Source: Symbiodinium natans
Lineage: Eukaryota > Sar > Dinophyceae > Suessiales > Symbiodiniaceae
Assembly: GCA_905221605.1 (NCBI GenBank)
Contig: CAJNDS010000224.1
Span: forward strand, 750,085 to 814,084
Direction: 5' to 3'
DNA: 64,000 nt
Positions 12,262 to 23,411 of this stretch are shown here, one piece after another (within the stretch, counting starts at the first letter, position 1; every line of letters starts with the position of its first letter). The position numbers were made by a program, and so were the translations under genes. The notes below the pieces were generated by a model. It did not search any database. It was not told where the DNA came from and saw only the letters and a program-made list of their open reading frames with translations.

Positions 12262-13290
12262 ATGGCTGAGCCAATGGAGGAGTTGGAGCTGGACACAATC
12301 ACGCCGCCCCAGAAGAGCGGTCATGAAAAGCCCGGTCGGCTATTGCGAGGTGCCCCTGCGCCGGCGGAGTTTGAAGATGCCATGCGTGAAATGCTGAAGC
12401 AGATGCATGAGGACTGCTGTGTAGAATAGCATAGAATAGCGCTGCAAGTTTGTTCGTATTTGGTTGATCATCGGAGCATCGAAGACAAGCCTTTCCATTG
12501 ATCTTCTGCATCCACCTAGGACATCCTGAGCAAGTTCGATCTTCAAACCGAGCTGATACTTACAGCTTTGAAGCCTTCATCGCGTTCAAAATCACGAACG
12601 CCGTGTCTCGGATTTCATGTGCCAGTGGCTTCTGTGCAAGAGTTAGAAGCTACTTGTGAGAGAAGGCGTGCATTTTCGTGAAGGATGCTGACTCCCAATT
12701 GCAGTCACTGTCGAATGTGTTACTCGCCTGGAAGCCTCGGAGCCCCTCCGAATCCAAGGACTCGCGGTTCAAAGACAGACACGGCGGTCGTCCGCGAAGT
12801 TTCAGTCGCGCCGAGGCAGTGGCATGACAGCATTTCTCCTTGAGCCCGAAAAATAGTTTCAGAGACACGCAGCCAACTTTGGGAAGAACGGCTTCGATGT
12901 TGACGCAGTTTAGGATGCGAAAGCTTATAGGCCTGTATCTTGTGCACCAGCAAAAGGAGCTCACCACCATGAGCCCTCTAACAACAAAGTGAGTTCAGAC
13001 TGGGGCTGCGCGGGCTGCTGCGGTCTATGCACTAAGGAGGCGGTCACTGTCCTTCAATCCCACCTTCTTCCACACCTTTGACGAGCGAGTTCGGAACAGC
13101 AATGCATGTGCCAAAGTGTGAGAGACTTGAGACTTTCAGTTGGTTCCAAAAGGGCTTGAAACGAGTTCTGACTGCCATCGAGACTTGGAAGTATTCCAGT
13201 CCCGGAGGAGGATGAAAAGCTTCGCAAGGAGGCGGCCCTGGAGGAGTCCAAGCATCACAGCGCTCATTTCAGCAGTGCGACTGGGCAATC
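12262..13290 (+). CDS. Probable N-terminal exons of the downstream ion-channel gene
   Basis: An ATG at 12262 opens MAEPMEELELDTITPPQ and continues to EDAMREMLKQMHE at 12411. There a GA donor (GACTGC) and an AG acceptor at 12518-12519 join it in phase to DILSKFDLQTELILTALK (from 12520). The join removes the in-frame stop that would otherwise follow at 12427. Further exon-like stretches are at ~12715-12826 (SNVLLAWKPRSPSESKDSRF) and ~13191-13270 (VPEEDEKLRKEAALEESKHH). All are hydrophilic and charged, as expected for a cytoplasmic N-terminus, and lie directly upstream of S1 of the channel on the same strand. Assignment to the channel rests on position only; they could be a separate small gene. 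Confidence 0.5.
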
Positions 13291-13864
13291 GTTAGCTTTT
13301 GCTCTGAACAGAAGGCTTGATTCCTGGTTTGATTTGTTTTGTTTGTCGTTTTGTGTTCCTGCACTCTCGTCGGTCCATGGATATCTGGCTGTCCGTTTGC
13401 TTCTTGGCTTCTTACACGTGAGGGTTCCGCAGAGGGGCTTGTCAGCTTGTAGAGGTGGTCCGGTTGCTGACAGCCACTTGTCGTCACTGCGGCAAACCGT
13501 AGCCTGCAATGACAGTACAGCGCAGCCGACTTCTAATTCATCTTTCACTGTGGTTGCATACGACATACTACCAGCCCTGTGCGTACAAGCGTTGCTCCAT
13601 GTGCGGAGACTTCGTTTCCCAAAGGTGCGGTAAGCAAGCATGAAAATCTGAGCTGCAGATCACATCAGATCGCATTTGCCCAGGCCAGCTCAAGTCATGA
13701 CAAGCAGCTGAACACCAGATGCAGATGCTTGGGCAGGCTGGCCGAAAAACGTCGTTCAAATGCAGAGACTACAGTTGTTTGGGCCTTTGCTCATGTGACG
13801 CGGTGATGCAGGCTGCGGATCCAGGAGTAGGGGTTTGCGCATTTAGGGGCTGTTCATGTTTCAG

Positions 13865-16800
13865 GCTGGTGAGAAGCAATATCTTCGAGATGTTTTTTAT
13901 GTGCGTGGTCGTCACAAACTGCATCTTCATCGGAGTTGAGGTGGAGCTGAACAGACAACCTCAAGGAAATAGCCCCGTGATTATCCAGACGGTGCAATAT
14001 GTTTACACTACACTATTTACGCTTGAGCTCGCGTTCAGGCTCGGAGCTCATGGCAAGAGTTTCTTCTGTAGTGCGGAATGGCTTTGGAATTGGCTTGATA
14101 TCTTCATTGTGCTAACTTCGCTCTGGGAAGTGACCACCGATGCCATCGAGGGCTTCGTGAGCCTTGGAAACGCGGGCGATCAGGGCAACGCCTTGGAGGG
14201 GATGACGGGTCTTAAGGCCTTCCGAGTTATCCGCATCACACGCATCGCCAAGACAGTTCGGCTCCTCCACGTTTTTCGCTTTATCTTGGCACTACGGATG
14301 CTGGTCACATCAATCCTCAGCACCCTGAAGTCGCTGGTATGGGCTTTAGTCCTTTTGCTCTTGATCGTGTACGTATTCGCCGTGCATTGCTCAGCTTTCT
14401 TCGTCCAGCTCTGGGCAACGTCATAGTACTTCTGAGCACTCGTGGGCGACTAAGGTGCTGTTTACCCAGGCCGCTGAGGCAGAAACCTCTGCGGACCTTG
14501 ACCGATTATATGGCTCTTTGCCGATCCTCTGGCCAGCAAACTCACTGTCACGCAGAGCGTGGGATTAAAGATAGTCTACGTAGGGCTGTTCGTGGTTTGC
14601 AGGGGCTCCCGAATTGTGTGTACGTACCGCCCTTCTGAAACCAGGAGAACGATGCTCAGCCTTTTCATGAGCATTGCGGGAGGTATCAGCTGGGTGGAGC
14701 TAGTGGTGCCACTGGAGTCACTTTCTCTTGCTTGGGTGCTGCTCTTGCTCTTCTACATATGCTTTACGTATTTTGCTGCCCCTAGTCCTCACGCCAGTAT
14801 CCTTGTCGTGTTGTCGTGCTTCATGTTATGACAATCGACAACGTGGTTTGAGTAGTTGACCCGGAGATTCCCACCTGTTCGTTGCGACGATCGCAAGATG
14901 CAGGTGCTCAACGTCGTGACGGCTGTGTTTTGTGGTGCGCTGAGTTGCGACACTCACGTGTGGCACTTGTGTTTCATGATGTTTTCCATTGCAGCTGCAA
15001 GATTGTTTCGGAATGTCCGGTCGCTCTTTGCTCGCCGAATTCCAGAAGTGGTCGACCTGAACAAAGCGCTTCAAAGCTCTCCCTCCCTTTGTAACTCGCC
15101 CTTATGCTGCTTGTTGGATCAAATGTCGCAGCAACAATGTAAAGCCTTCGTGCTCCAGAACGTCACGCACAGTGGGGCAAAGTGAATGTAAGGGCGGAAT
15201 GGCCCCCAGGTTCGAAGTTCTACGGAAAGTGGACGATGCTCAGTCGCTCTTTTTACTTCTAACTGTAGAGCAGTGGTTGCTAACGGTGCTAGCACATTTA
15301 GCATATTCACTGACGAAAATCCAGCTGCGGACCTCCGTCATTGACTCCGCAGAAGGCAAGACGCAAAGCCAGACGCATCTTCAAGCATGCTTTGGGACTT
15401 CTGTACTTTCCTCTTCAACAGCTCTAAGGGTTCTCCGAGTGGATTTCGAATACTCGCATGAAGCAAGACATAACCCCCCAAACCTCGAACCTGTGGCCTC
15501 AGGAAACCGAAAGTACCTAAAGCCGAAGCAAACCTTCAACTTACAAAAGAATGAATAAAGCTGTGAACCGTCGGGAACCCGCAGGATAGGGGACCATTAA
15601 GGGATTATGACAAAGGACTTTAGGGCACATTCACACCAATGAAGGCTATTACGCCCCATGATGCAACGTAATTCTTACCCACTTTTCTGGCGCGGGGCTG
15701 CAGCTAATCTGGCGCCGGTTTCATGCGCGTACAATCAACCCCGCCTCATAACGGAGAGGACAAAACATGCTCCAAAGCATAAAAATGGCCACGTCCATCT
15801 CCCCTTATGAAAATTTCCCCTGTGCACTGCAGAAAAGAAAGGTTTGTCGAATTCCGCCGTGGTTGATTGACAGCCTTCGTTTTTGCCAGCAGTTGTGCAG
15901 GCAGACATTGGGCATGTTGAGGCTCTACTCGTAGCTTGTTTCTGGAGGTGGGGCACAGTCATGGATGAGCTCCGCAGCACAAGGGTCACAGGACATTGCT
16001 TCTGATACCCGACACACAATCCGCCCAAGCCTAAACCTCAAAACCTTCGCTTCGCCCTTTCTGGCCAGAACAAGTCCGCGCTGGTGGTTTTTCCTGAGGC
16101 TTCATCATGTTTCATGTTGAGGTGTTGCGATCAGCCTAAGGCGGGGCCCCAACGTACACAGGTTAGCGGTCACCTTCAGGCAAACAAACTTAGACGAAGC
16201 ACCACATGTGCTGGTTGTCTTGCTGCGAAGCTGCTTGCAATCGTCACCACTGCTGATGCGCAAGCTGAGCAAAGGAGGTTGCTCTTCGGCTTGCTGAGGC
16301 CAAAGCGCAATCGAGGGGGCACAAAACGATCATGCGGCTAAAGTGCAAGCAGTGCTCCTAGACAAGAAGAACCACCTGGACAAGGTGCGTGCTCTCTTCA
16401 GTGAGTTTGGAGCCGATGATGGAATCATCACGTTTTCCATGTTCCAAGACAAGATCAATGGCCAAGCTGTAAAGGATTACTTTTCTACATTGGGCTTGGA
16501 TGTCTCTGATGCATGGAGCCTATTCAAGCTTCTTGACACCGATGGGGGTGGGGCGGTGGAGGTGGAAGAATTTCTAATGGGTTGCTTAAGATTGCGCGGC
16601 CAAGCCACTGCCATGGACGTTGCAAAGCTTATGAACGACGTCACCTGGCTCGTCAAGAATCAAGGACCCGATCGCACTCCTGCACGACGCTAAGAGTACA
16701 GAGATTGCGCCTAGCTGGCATCTCTTTTCAACACTAGCTCGGGATGACTAGGCCCTACTAACGACGCATGAGGGCGTGGGCGTGCTCCAGGGTCCCTATG

Positions 16801-16976
16801 TGTATCGTTCCTCTTGCCGCCTTGCCTGTGCTGCAGGATACTTTCAGACCTACGTTGAGGTAGAGCTGAAGCACTTGCGAGATGATCTCTTCGGTCGACA
16901 AAGTCGTTTGGAGGGCATGTCTCAAAACGAGAGTCGCGGATCTCCGGGAAGTTGCCCCGGCAACATTGGTGGGTAA
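13865..16976 (+). CDS. Voltage-gated cation channel, one 6-TM domain with EF-hands
   Basis: Membrane channel opened by voltage and probably tuned by Ca2+. Six exons join in frame: 13865-14381, 14455-14522, 14645-14777, 14904-14934, 16299-16664 and 16837-16976 (stop TAA). The first exon carries S1 (FEMFFMCVVVTNCIFIGVEV), S2, S3 (WNWLDIFIVLTSLWEV), an S4 with basic residues every third position (FRVIRITRIAKTVRLLHVFR) and S5. The next exons give VLFTQAAEAETSADLDRLYG, the pore helix and filter (TMLSLFMSIAGGISWVELVV) and S6 (LAWVLLLLFYICFTYFAVLN). The fifth exon has one degenerate EF-hand (ADDGIITFSMF) and one canonical (DTDGGGAVEVEE), then a conserved VAKLMNDVTWLVKNQG segment. The C-terminus is FQTYVEVELKHLRDDLFG plus a polar tail. 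Dinoflagellate genomes encode many such one-domain channels. Ion selectivity cannot be read from the filter. Intron donors are GT, GA, GC, GT, GA in order. Confidence 0.92.
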
Positions 16977-17427
16977 TGGGTGCTCTCAGGCTCCGTACCC
17001 AAGCCCAAGCACACCAAAAAACACCCCAAAGCCACTAAAGCCACACATCGCTTGCTGGCTTGGGCTGGGTACGGTGCCGTCTGCCTCCACGGCACGTTGA
17101 GGACAACCGTGACCTGTATGAGATTAAGGGTGGCAATGGAAAAGACCGCTGGGGGAAGAGCATTTGGGCATGCATTGGGCCTAAGCCGCACGGGCGGCTC
17201 GGGGAAAGTGGCGCGAAGTGGGGACAAACTTTGAGGTTTTTGGGAATAATTCTTTCTATTCATTATTATTTCATATCTAGAGTATCGTATATTGAAAAAG
17301 ATTCAATCGGCCGAAAGATTCTTCAAAAACTCAAAATCCTATTGATTTTCGATATTTTCAATTTCAATCGAAATCATGACGGCATGGTCTTCTGTCTCGT
17401 TTGATTTTGTTTGATTTTGTGGCATAG

Positions 17428-17490
17428 AAGGTGCATGGCCCCTGCGCAAGGATGATCGATATGTCGCAAGGTGCATGGCCCCTGCGCAAG
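17428..17490 (+). repeat. Direct repeat, 23 bp x 2
   Basis: The 23-bp sequence beginning AAGGTGCATGGCCCCTGCGC occurs exactly at 17428-17450 and 17468-17490. It lies about 120 bp upstream of the Gln-rich ORF. Function unknown. Confidence 0.9.
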
Positions 17491-17612
17491 AATGACACGC
17501 TGCCATGATCCGTCATGGCTCAAGCCTCTTGAAAGAGGGAGTGGGTGTTTGAGGGTTTTTGGTTGGGGGATTTTGGGGGGGTTGATGATAGACTCCCAAG
17601 GCCCAGTTCGAG

Positions 17613-18056
17613 ATGGAGGCTCGTGAGATAAGTAGCCCTGATATCCTAGCCCTAACCCCACGTCACCAACAGGTGATGAGCCCAAGCTCAACTGTCCTCC
17701 AACATCATGTCAACATGCAGCAGCAGCAACAGCATCAGCATCAGCAGCAGTAGCAGCAGCAGCAGCAGCAAACTTCAGCAAGTCACGAGGCGAGCATTTT
17801 GTTGCGACAGCTGACGCAGATTCAGATCCCCACAGCGGCTTTGGATCAGTTGCATCTTGTTGGAGTCTCCGTGGAGCGGTATCAAGGTACAATGGAGGCC
17901 TTGTATCATGGGCTGTCATTCCTAGCGCAAGAGCTGCATGATCGAACTAACGGTTTGGGAGATCACTTGAGAGCCCAGGCAGGACGCTCGGAGCTTTTGT
18001 CCCAGATGATGCAACATGTGGCCCGGGCCATCGTCCCTCGGCTGTCTCGCAGCTGA
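17613..18056 (+). CDS. Gln-rich ORF with one internal TAG
   Basis: Reading from the ATG at 17613 to the TGA at 18054-18056 gives about 147 codons. The single interruption is a TAG at 17751-17753 that sits inside a CAG/CAA/CAT run. Before it: MEAREISSPDILALTPRHQQ, then a Gln/His tract. After it: six Gln codons, SHEASILLRQLTQIQIPTAA, and an amphipathic helical region (YHGLSFLAQELHDRTNGL, SQMMQHVARAIVPRL). The TAG differs from CAG by one base. Possible readings are a nonsense pseudogene, an intron spanning the repeat, or stop readthrough. The codon use and the helical tail look protein-coding. No family recognised. Confidence 0.5.
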
Positions 18057-18359
18057 AATTTCCGCTTTCCGGCCCAAAGCTTGCCAGCGTGTTCAGACAG
18101 ATCATGCAAAACCGTACCCGCAGCTGCGGCAAGGTACTCATAGAGTGATCGCGGTAAACAACTCAAGCACGTAGTCAGATTTGCTGACCAGCACCTGTTA
18201 GCTTATAGTTAGTTAGGTTAGCTTCTCCTATAGATCCCAGCCCTTGTCCTAAATCGCAAGCCCGCTTGCCTGAAGCATGGCACCCCTCCCGGCCCCTGGC
18301 CCCAGCAATTGTGATTCAACACCAGACCCAAGGAAAATTTAACGACTTGATCTGTTCTA

Positions 18360-19220
18360 AGCCATATCCCAGACCCCCAGACCCGTAAATAAAAACAAGA
18401 CATATATGTACATATATATATATACGTATACTTATTTATAAATATATATATATATACATATAAATATCTGAAACATTATGTACAGATATACACATATAAT
18501 TCTACATGCATGGATGAATAGAATATATATAGAAATTATATATATATATATATTTTTTTTTCTCATTGATTTTATGCTTAGTTCCCTATTGATTTTTATG
18601 ATGATTTCTCGAATGGTTTTCATCCATTTCTATTGATTTTTTATTGAATTTCATTCAAGAAGCTTGACTTTTGTATTTTTCGAAATCCTCTTATTCATTG
18701 AAAAAATAATATCTGATATTCTGGAAATATTCTTAGGAATTCTAATTTACGAATTTGGATAAATTTATTTTTCATTTTGAAAAATTTGATAAATTATTCG
18801 AGATTTCTGTTCGGCAGCCTCCCCGATACAAAAAAAATAAGAAAAAGGTTTTTGATCTCAAAAGCACCAAATTGGTTGCTATATATCAAATTGGAGAGAA
18901 AGAAGATTTATGTTTCTCTCACCACCATATATATATTTATATATATATTCGAATATTTGATAGATTAGATATATTATATATTCGATCATCTACGATTTTG
19001 GGCACGAAATTCTCTTGAATATATTGGAGTTTTTGGGTGAAGAAGATAATCTAATTTATTCTTTTAATTGAAATAAATAATTCTCTTGAAATATTGATGG
19101 AGAAGATATAAATTTTGCTAAATTGATGATCTAGAAATATTCTTTCTTAATACTAATGATTGAAATGGGAAATTCTGGGATATTTTATTCTGATTAAGAT
19201 ATCCCAACTCAAAAGCTCTA
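18360..19220. repeat. AT-rich region with (TA)n microsatellites
   Basis: AT-rich DNA with TA dinucleotide runs at about 18405-18560 and 18925-18985. It lies immediately 3' (in the minus-strand sense) of the first retrotransposon ORF and is sharply different in composition from the GC-richer genes on the left. It may be the retrotransposon's insertion context or tail region; no gene is seen in it. Confidence 0.85.
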
Positions 19221-19222
19221 AG

Positions 19223-19350
19223 GTGCAAGAGACTTGTGCTCCCAAAAGCACCAATTCATATCTAAATCTTCATTGAGAGAGATTCGGCGGCGCCATAGAG
19301 ACTTCTATCCCCAAAGCACCACTTGAAAGGAGACGTATGCTCCCATGATA
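19223..19350 (-). promoter_or_regulatory. 3'-UTR repeat motif of retrotransposon A
   Basis: A 34-nt block at 19223-19256 matches 32 of 34 bases of a block at 23412-23445 downstream of the second element. Its core at 19236-19251 is an inverted repeat: in the sense strand GTGCT, loop TTTGGG, AGCAC. Shorter degenerate copies of the same GAGACTT..CCCAAAGCACC motif lie at about 19293-19323 and 19330-19350. Conserved 3' sequence in non-LTR elements is often the RT recognition region for target-primed reverse transcription; that role is inferred here. Confidence 0.6.
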
Positions 19351-19687
19351 TCGGATGCCCTAACATCCAGACACACAAAAGGCAGCAACGAAAGCAATCA
19401 AGGGACCCAAGGCACATTAAAAGCCCGCCACCACCCCGAATTAAGCCCCAGGTCCCACGATCGCGGGAGACGAGAAGAACACAGTTGGCATCCGAATTCC
19501 CATCTTGAAATGAACAACGAACGTGAAACACGAGAAATGAAACAACCTCCTTCGACAGCAGTATTCTTTGATACCATGAGAACTATCGATCATCTCAAGA
19601 CCTGCGCGAGGGGCCTGTGGCGAGGAACATCATTTTCCTATAGAAAAAGCCAGCGCCGATCACCACCCTGGTAAACGTAAGTAATCT

Positions 19688-22600
19688 TCAAGCAAGCACG
19701 AAATTCTCTGCAAGTATCTCAGGCTCCCGGCGATGAACCGTGCGACGGCGCTCCAAGCAGACATGCACGTGGCGTTGCAAGAGTATAGAAATACGCTCCT
19801 GCAACAGGCTCCGCGTTCGGCCTGGCGGCCGTCCGAGGGGTTCATCTGCAGCTTTGCACAACGAGTCCAGTATACGTCGTCCCTCTACATTCAAACCACC
19901 GGCATAGTCGAACACAATCGGTTCAAAACCTATCCCTTGCTCATGACAACGTTGCTGGATTTGTCGATTCGTTCGCTTCTGTTCAGCGTACCGTTCCGTA
20001 TTGGAGACGCTACCACCAGCAATAAACTGAGAAACTATCGCAAAGTCCAGTGCCACACGTGGGAGGAAGTTCCAAGCGGATTGTCTACACAGAGGGGTCG
20101 GGATCGTGAGGATATCAGCTGGTCGAAGATCGGGCGTCGCTGGCAACAAGCCACTCGGTTCTAACTTCAACCCAATACCACCCCCTGAAAGACCTCGAAA
20201 AATCTCGTCTCGAACACAATTATGAAGTGGCGTTTTACCGATCATCGGACAAGCGATACAATGATGACCCCAACTATCCGAAACTTGGGGGCACATACCA
20301 CATCCTTCATCTCCGTCAAATACTTGAAGACCAAGTCGCATCGATAAAGCATCAGAAAATGCAACATTGGTAAAACAAGTCCCAAACGTGAGATTCGGAG
20401 CACTACACACCCACCCATCAGCCCAACTCTCGCCGTAAGATTTCATTCTCGTGAGATCCAACGAAGAGAGGGTGCCAAGAAATGTTCTGCGCGACGCCTC
20501 CACTCCTTGCGCAACCAGCTCCTGAAATTTCAACCTCGTATCATCCCGCTGAAAAGCATCCTTCCAAGTGGGACACAGGGCTTCAAGGCGCTGAGTGGCA
20601 ACCGCCCACCCCAAAATAGAATAGTTAGGATGAAGAGTGACCAACTGAGCACATAACTCCGACGTAAAGCGAGAGGCCACAACGTACGCAATATCAGCCC
20701 GATGACAGTCGTGATCTCCTATGGGAAACGATTCTGGGGTCAATCCAAGGCCACCATGCTTCGGATGGAGACACGCCTGGCGCCACGAAACATCCGGAAT
20801 CGCACGCCCCAAAATATTCTCTAGGGCCTGGCGGTACCTAGCATCATACCACGTGAATAACCCTTCCAGGAAGTGGCGCGGGGAGGTTCGAGCAAGGAAT
20901 TGCAGTTGACAGAAACCCATTGTCTTCTGGAGAAGGTGGAAGGCAACATGACGACTCTGTAATTGTTCCAAAGCTCGGAACAATTGTTCGAAGCGGGCGA
21001 TTTTGCCATCACAAAGTTCTTTCATGAAGGGAGTCTGCCCACAAACCGGAGCTTTCAACATCTGGATATCGGTACCGGTTTGAATCCGAACTCCGAGAGC
21101 TTGGAAACCCGACACATCTCCGCGAAACTCATCCCCCGCCAGCAAATACAAAGTGCATTGCGACAGATCGTACGAAAATCCATACTTCTCAGCGAGTTTG
21201 ATTTCTTCCCGGAAACAACGGAGAACATCTTGGACCCGACCGCCACTAAAACTGTCATCAGCGTACTCCGGCTCAAAAGGGGGCGAACTCCCGGCGGCCT
21301 CCCGAGCTTCTTCGGCATGACGCCTCCGCACCAAGCAGAACAAGGCCATCATGAGCGGACAACCTTGTTGCCCTCGAGAACTGGGGTACAGTTCGCCTTC
21401 GTATACTAAATGGGAAGGAGCTCCATAGCACCATTCAGCGAAACGAGACGAAGCCGGAGCGTATTGTCTACAATCGATGAGGAATTCGTGGGGATGAACA
21501 GTGTTGAAGGCGTTTTTCACATCCTTCTGCAGGAGCACCATGTCCTGGTTACACTTGTTCTGAGCAACCCACATTCGAGTTGAGTGGACGAGAGCCTCCG
21601 CTCCCCCTCCTACCGCGACAGCGAGCTGACGAGGGAGAAGTCGAGCCTTAATCGTACCCGAGTCAAGCCTAAACGAACATTTGAAGGCGAGTTTACGGAA
21701 AACTTGTCCCATGACTATAGGACGAGCGTCCTGGTCGAGCGCGACAGGGTGCCCTGACTTGTCGACCTTGCCAACCCCGACCAACGTCCCACCAGCCATC
21801 CATGGCCGCAAGCCTTCAGGTAACTCAGCGTCGACAACGATCCGAATGAAGCGATGAAGCGTCATCAAATATTCAGAATCCAACGAATGACCCACAAATC
21901 CTTTCAAGAAATCGGCTCGAAGACCGTCAGGGCCAGGCCCCGAACCAGTAGGAAACGATTTGAGGGACTGGAACAGAACATCCAATGGGATCTCTGGGGT
22001 CGGCGGCAGCGCGGTGCGTTGAAGCTTTCCAGCTGGGCTCGGAGGAAATTTCGCAAGCAATTTTTGACGAATTTGCTCATTGGAAGCGGCCAAACCCGGG
22101 GAGACTAAACGTTTCATCGCTTGCCCCGAACGCCCCAAAGCCACCAACCGTCTAACCTCGGCCTCTCTACGTTCCAGAGTCTGGTTCGAGTCTCCCCTTG
22201 GTTTGCGAGTACGAGCAGCCATCACCGCCTCATCCCATAAGCCCTTTCGTTCTCCCAATCTCCACCGAATCAAAAGGGATTTCGTGAAGGCAATAGCTTG
22301 ACCACGACGTTGGCCTCTCCGATTTTGCCTACAGACACTTTTGGGAAACATCAGTAACTCAATCCACGCCCTGCGAGCTTGGGCTTGCCCTACAGTGTCG
22401 TCTCCAACGCCTCGACCTCCTACTTCAGTCGGCAAAGGATCCCATGCGTCAAGTCGGTTTTGAGAAACAACAGCAGAAAGCAGTTTAGCATACTCGATCC
22501 GAACCAACGGCCAAACCTCTGCCGGGAGATAGTCTTTAGTGAAGATCGGACAAGTGAAGATATCCTGTAGAGTTGGAAGATCGTCCTGCGCGGAGTGAGG

Positions 22601-23107
22601 GGTCACAAGATGACCAGATGGTCTAACTTGAGGCCAACATTTAGCGTGGACTCCGGAAGCTATACGAGTGCTCAAAGTTTTACCACACACTCGACAACCC
22701 TGCCAACGTTGCTCGTGTAACCAGGCGTCGCTTGGACGCCCCTGTAATTCCCCGATGCAGTGCAAATCGACATGAGCTCTCAAAGCCTCCTTTGATTGCC
22801 AAGCTGGTCCCACACCCCGACTCCTAGCACAACCCGCGATGGGACAATACAATGTGTGCTGCACACTCCGCGGTCCACTTGGCAATGAGTCCCGAGCCAA
22901 TTGTTGGATTTCTTCGATACCGCACCCAAATAATTCAGCCAGCTCAGCATCTGCACCAACCGAATCTCGGGCATCAAAGATTCTCACCTGATCTTCGTCC
23001 ACTTCCATGTCCGCAACCCCTCCGAGAGTGGAAGACGCTACCTCTCTTGGAAAAGCCGGGTACGACCCTACGATTGCAAGCAGCAACAAACGTCCCCCGA
23101 TAGGCAT
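19688..23107 (-). CDS. Non-LTR retrotransposon ORF A: zinc fingers, RT, restriction-like endonuclease
   Basis: Full-length retrotransposon protein without internal stops; it copies its RNA into DNA at a nick made by its own endonuclease. The frame is open from an ATG at 23197. I prefer the start at 23107 (1139 aa) because the sister element matches it in length from there. Residues below count from 23197. C2H2 finger C118/C123/H142/H146; CCHC C168-x2-C171-x12-H184-x2-C187. Reverse transcriptase ~400-720 with SGPGPDGLRADFL, catalytic D559 in LLQKDVKNAFNTV, SRGQQGCPLM, and YADD at 645-648. A second CCHC, C966-x2-C969-x8-HH-x3-C983, is followed by RPADIL (~1025), ALDFAIV (D1051), K1074 and FEPIVFDYAGG. 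That order matches the R2-type restriction-like endonuclease (PD-(D/E)XK) rather than the APE type. No RNase H or LTR seen. Catalytic residues are intact, so it could be recently active. Confidence 0.95.
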   Translation of the reverse strand: MPIGGRLLLLAIVGSYPAFPREVASSTLGGVADMEVDEDQVRIFDARDSVGADAELAELFGCGIEEIQQLARDSLPSGPRSVQHTLYCPIAGCARSRGVGPAWQSKEALRAHVDLHCIGELQGRPSDAWLHEQRWQGCRVCGKTLSTRIASGVHAKCWPQVRPSGHLVTPHSAQDDLPTLQDIFTCPIFTKDYLPAEVWPLVRIEYAKLLSAVVSQNRLDAWDPLPTEVGGRGVGDDTVGQAQARRAWIELLMFPKSVCRQNRRGQRRGQAIAFTKSLLIRWRLGERKGLWDEAVMAARTRKPRGDSNQTLERREAEVRRLVALGRSGQAMKRLVSPGLAASNEQIRQKLLAKFPPSPAGKLQRTALPPTPEIPLDVLFQSLKSFPTGSGPGPDGLRADFLKGFVGHSLDSEYLMTLHRFIRIVVDAELPEGLRPWMAGGTLVGVGKVDKSGHPVALDQDARPIVMGQVFRKLAFKCSFRLDSGTIKARLLPRQLAVAVGGGAEALVHSTRMWVAQNKCNQDMVLLQKDVKNAFNTVHPHEFLIDCRQYAPASSRFAEWCYGAPSHLVYEGELYPSSRGQQGCPLMMALFCLVRRRHAEEAREAAGSSPPFEPEYADDSFSGGRVQDVLRCFREEIKLAEKYGFSYDLSQCTLYLLAGDEFRGDVSGFQALGVRIQTGTDIQMLKAPVCGQTPFMKELCDGKIARFEQLFRALEQLQSRHVAFHLLQKTMGFCQLQFLARTSPRHFLEGLFTWYDARYRQALENILGRAIPDVSWRQACLHPKHGGLGLTPESFPIGDHDCHRADIAYVVASRFTSELCAQLVTLHPNYSILGWAVATQRLEALCPTWKDAFQRDDTRLKFQELVAQGVEASRRTFLGTLSSLDLTRMKSYGESWADGWVCSAPNLTFGTCFTNVAFSDALSMRLGLQVFDGDEGCGMCPQVSDSWGHHCIACPMIGKTPLHNCVRDEIFRGLSGGGIGLKLEPSGLLPATPDLRPADILTIPTPLCRQSAWNFLPRVALDFAIVSQFIAGGSVSNTERYAEQKRTNRQIQQRCHEQGIGFEPIVFDYAGGLNVEGRRILDSLCKAADEPLGRPPGRTRSLLQERISILLQRHVHVCLERRRTVHRREPEILAENFVLA

Positions 23108-23197
23108 TTGTTTACTCAACCAAAATCCTCCCAACACCGAAATACCTCGACAGATACTCCGATCGAAATTAAGATATCCCCCCCATTTAGATGACAT

Positions 23198-23411
23198 ATA
23201 AATAATGGAAGATATCTATAATATAATACAAATGATATTTTTGTTTTTAAATATATCATAAAAGAATCTATATCCATGAAAATAAGAAAAAATATCGAAT
23301 TCTCTAAATATTTTCCAATATAAGGGGATTCATAATCTCTCTCTTGAGCTTCTCGAATGAGAAATCTCTCTCGAAAGCGAGATATAAAAGCACCAATTCT
23401 CTGCAGTCCCA
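23198..23411. other. AT-rich spacer between the two retrotransposons
   Basis: AT-rich, no ORF. It is the 5' flank of element A and the 3' flank of element B when read on the minus strand. An extra partial copy of the AAAAGCACCAATT motif is at 23388-23400. Confidence 0.7.

Noticed and set aside
17510-17524. Relict of the dinoflagellate spliced leader (CCGTCATGGCTCAAG)
   Set aside because: Only the ends resemble the known 22-nt leader and about six central bases are missing; a similar chance match, CCCATGGCTCAAG, is at 28161-28173.
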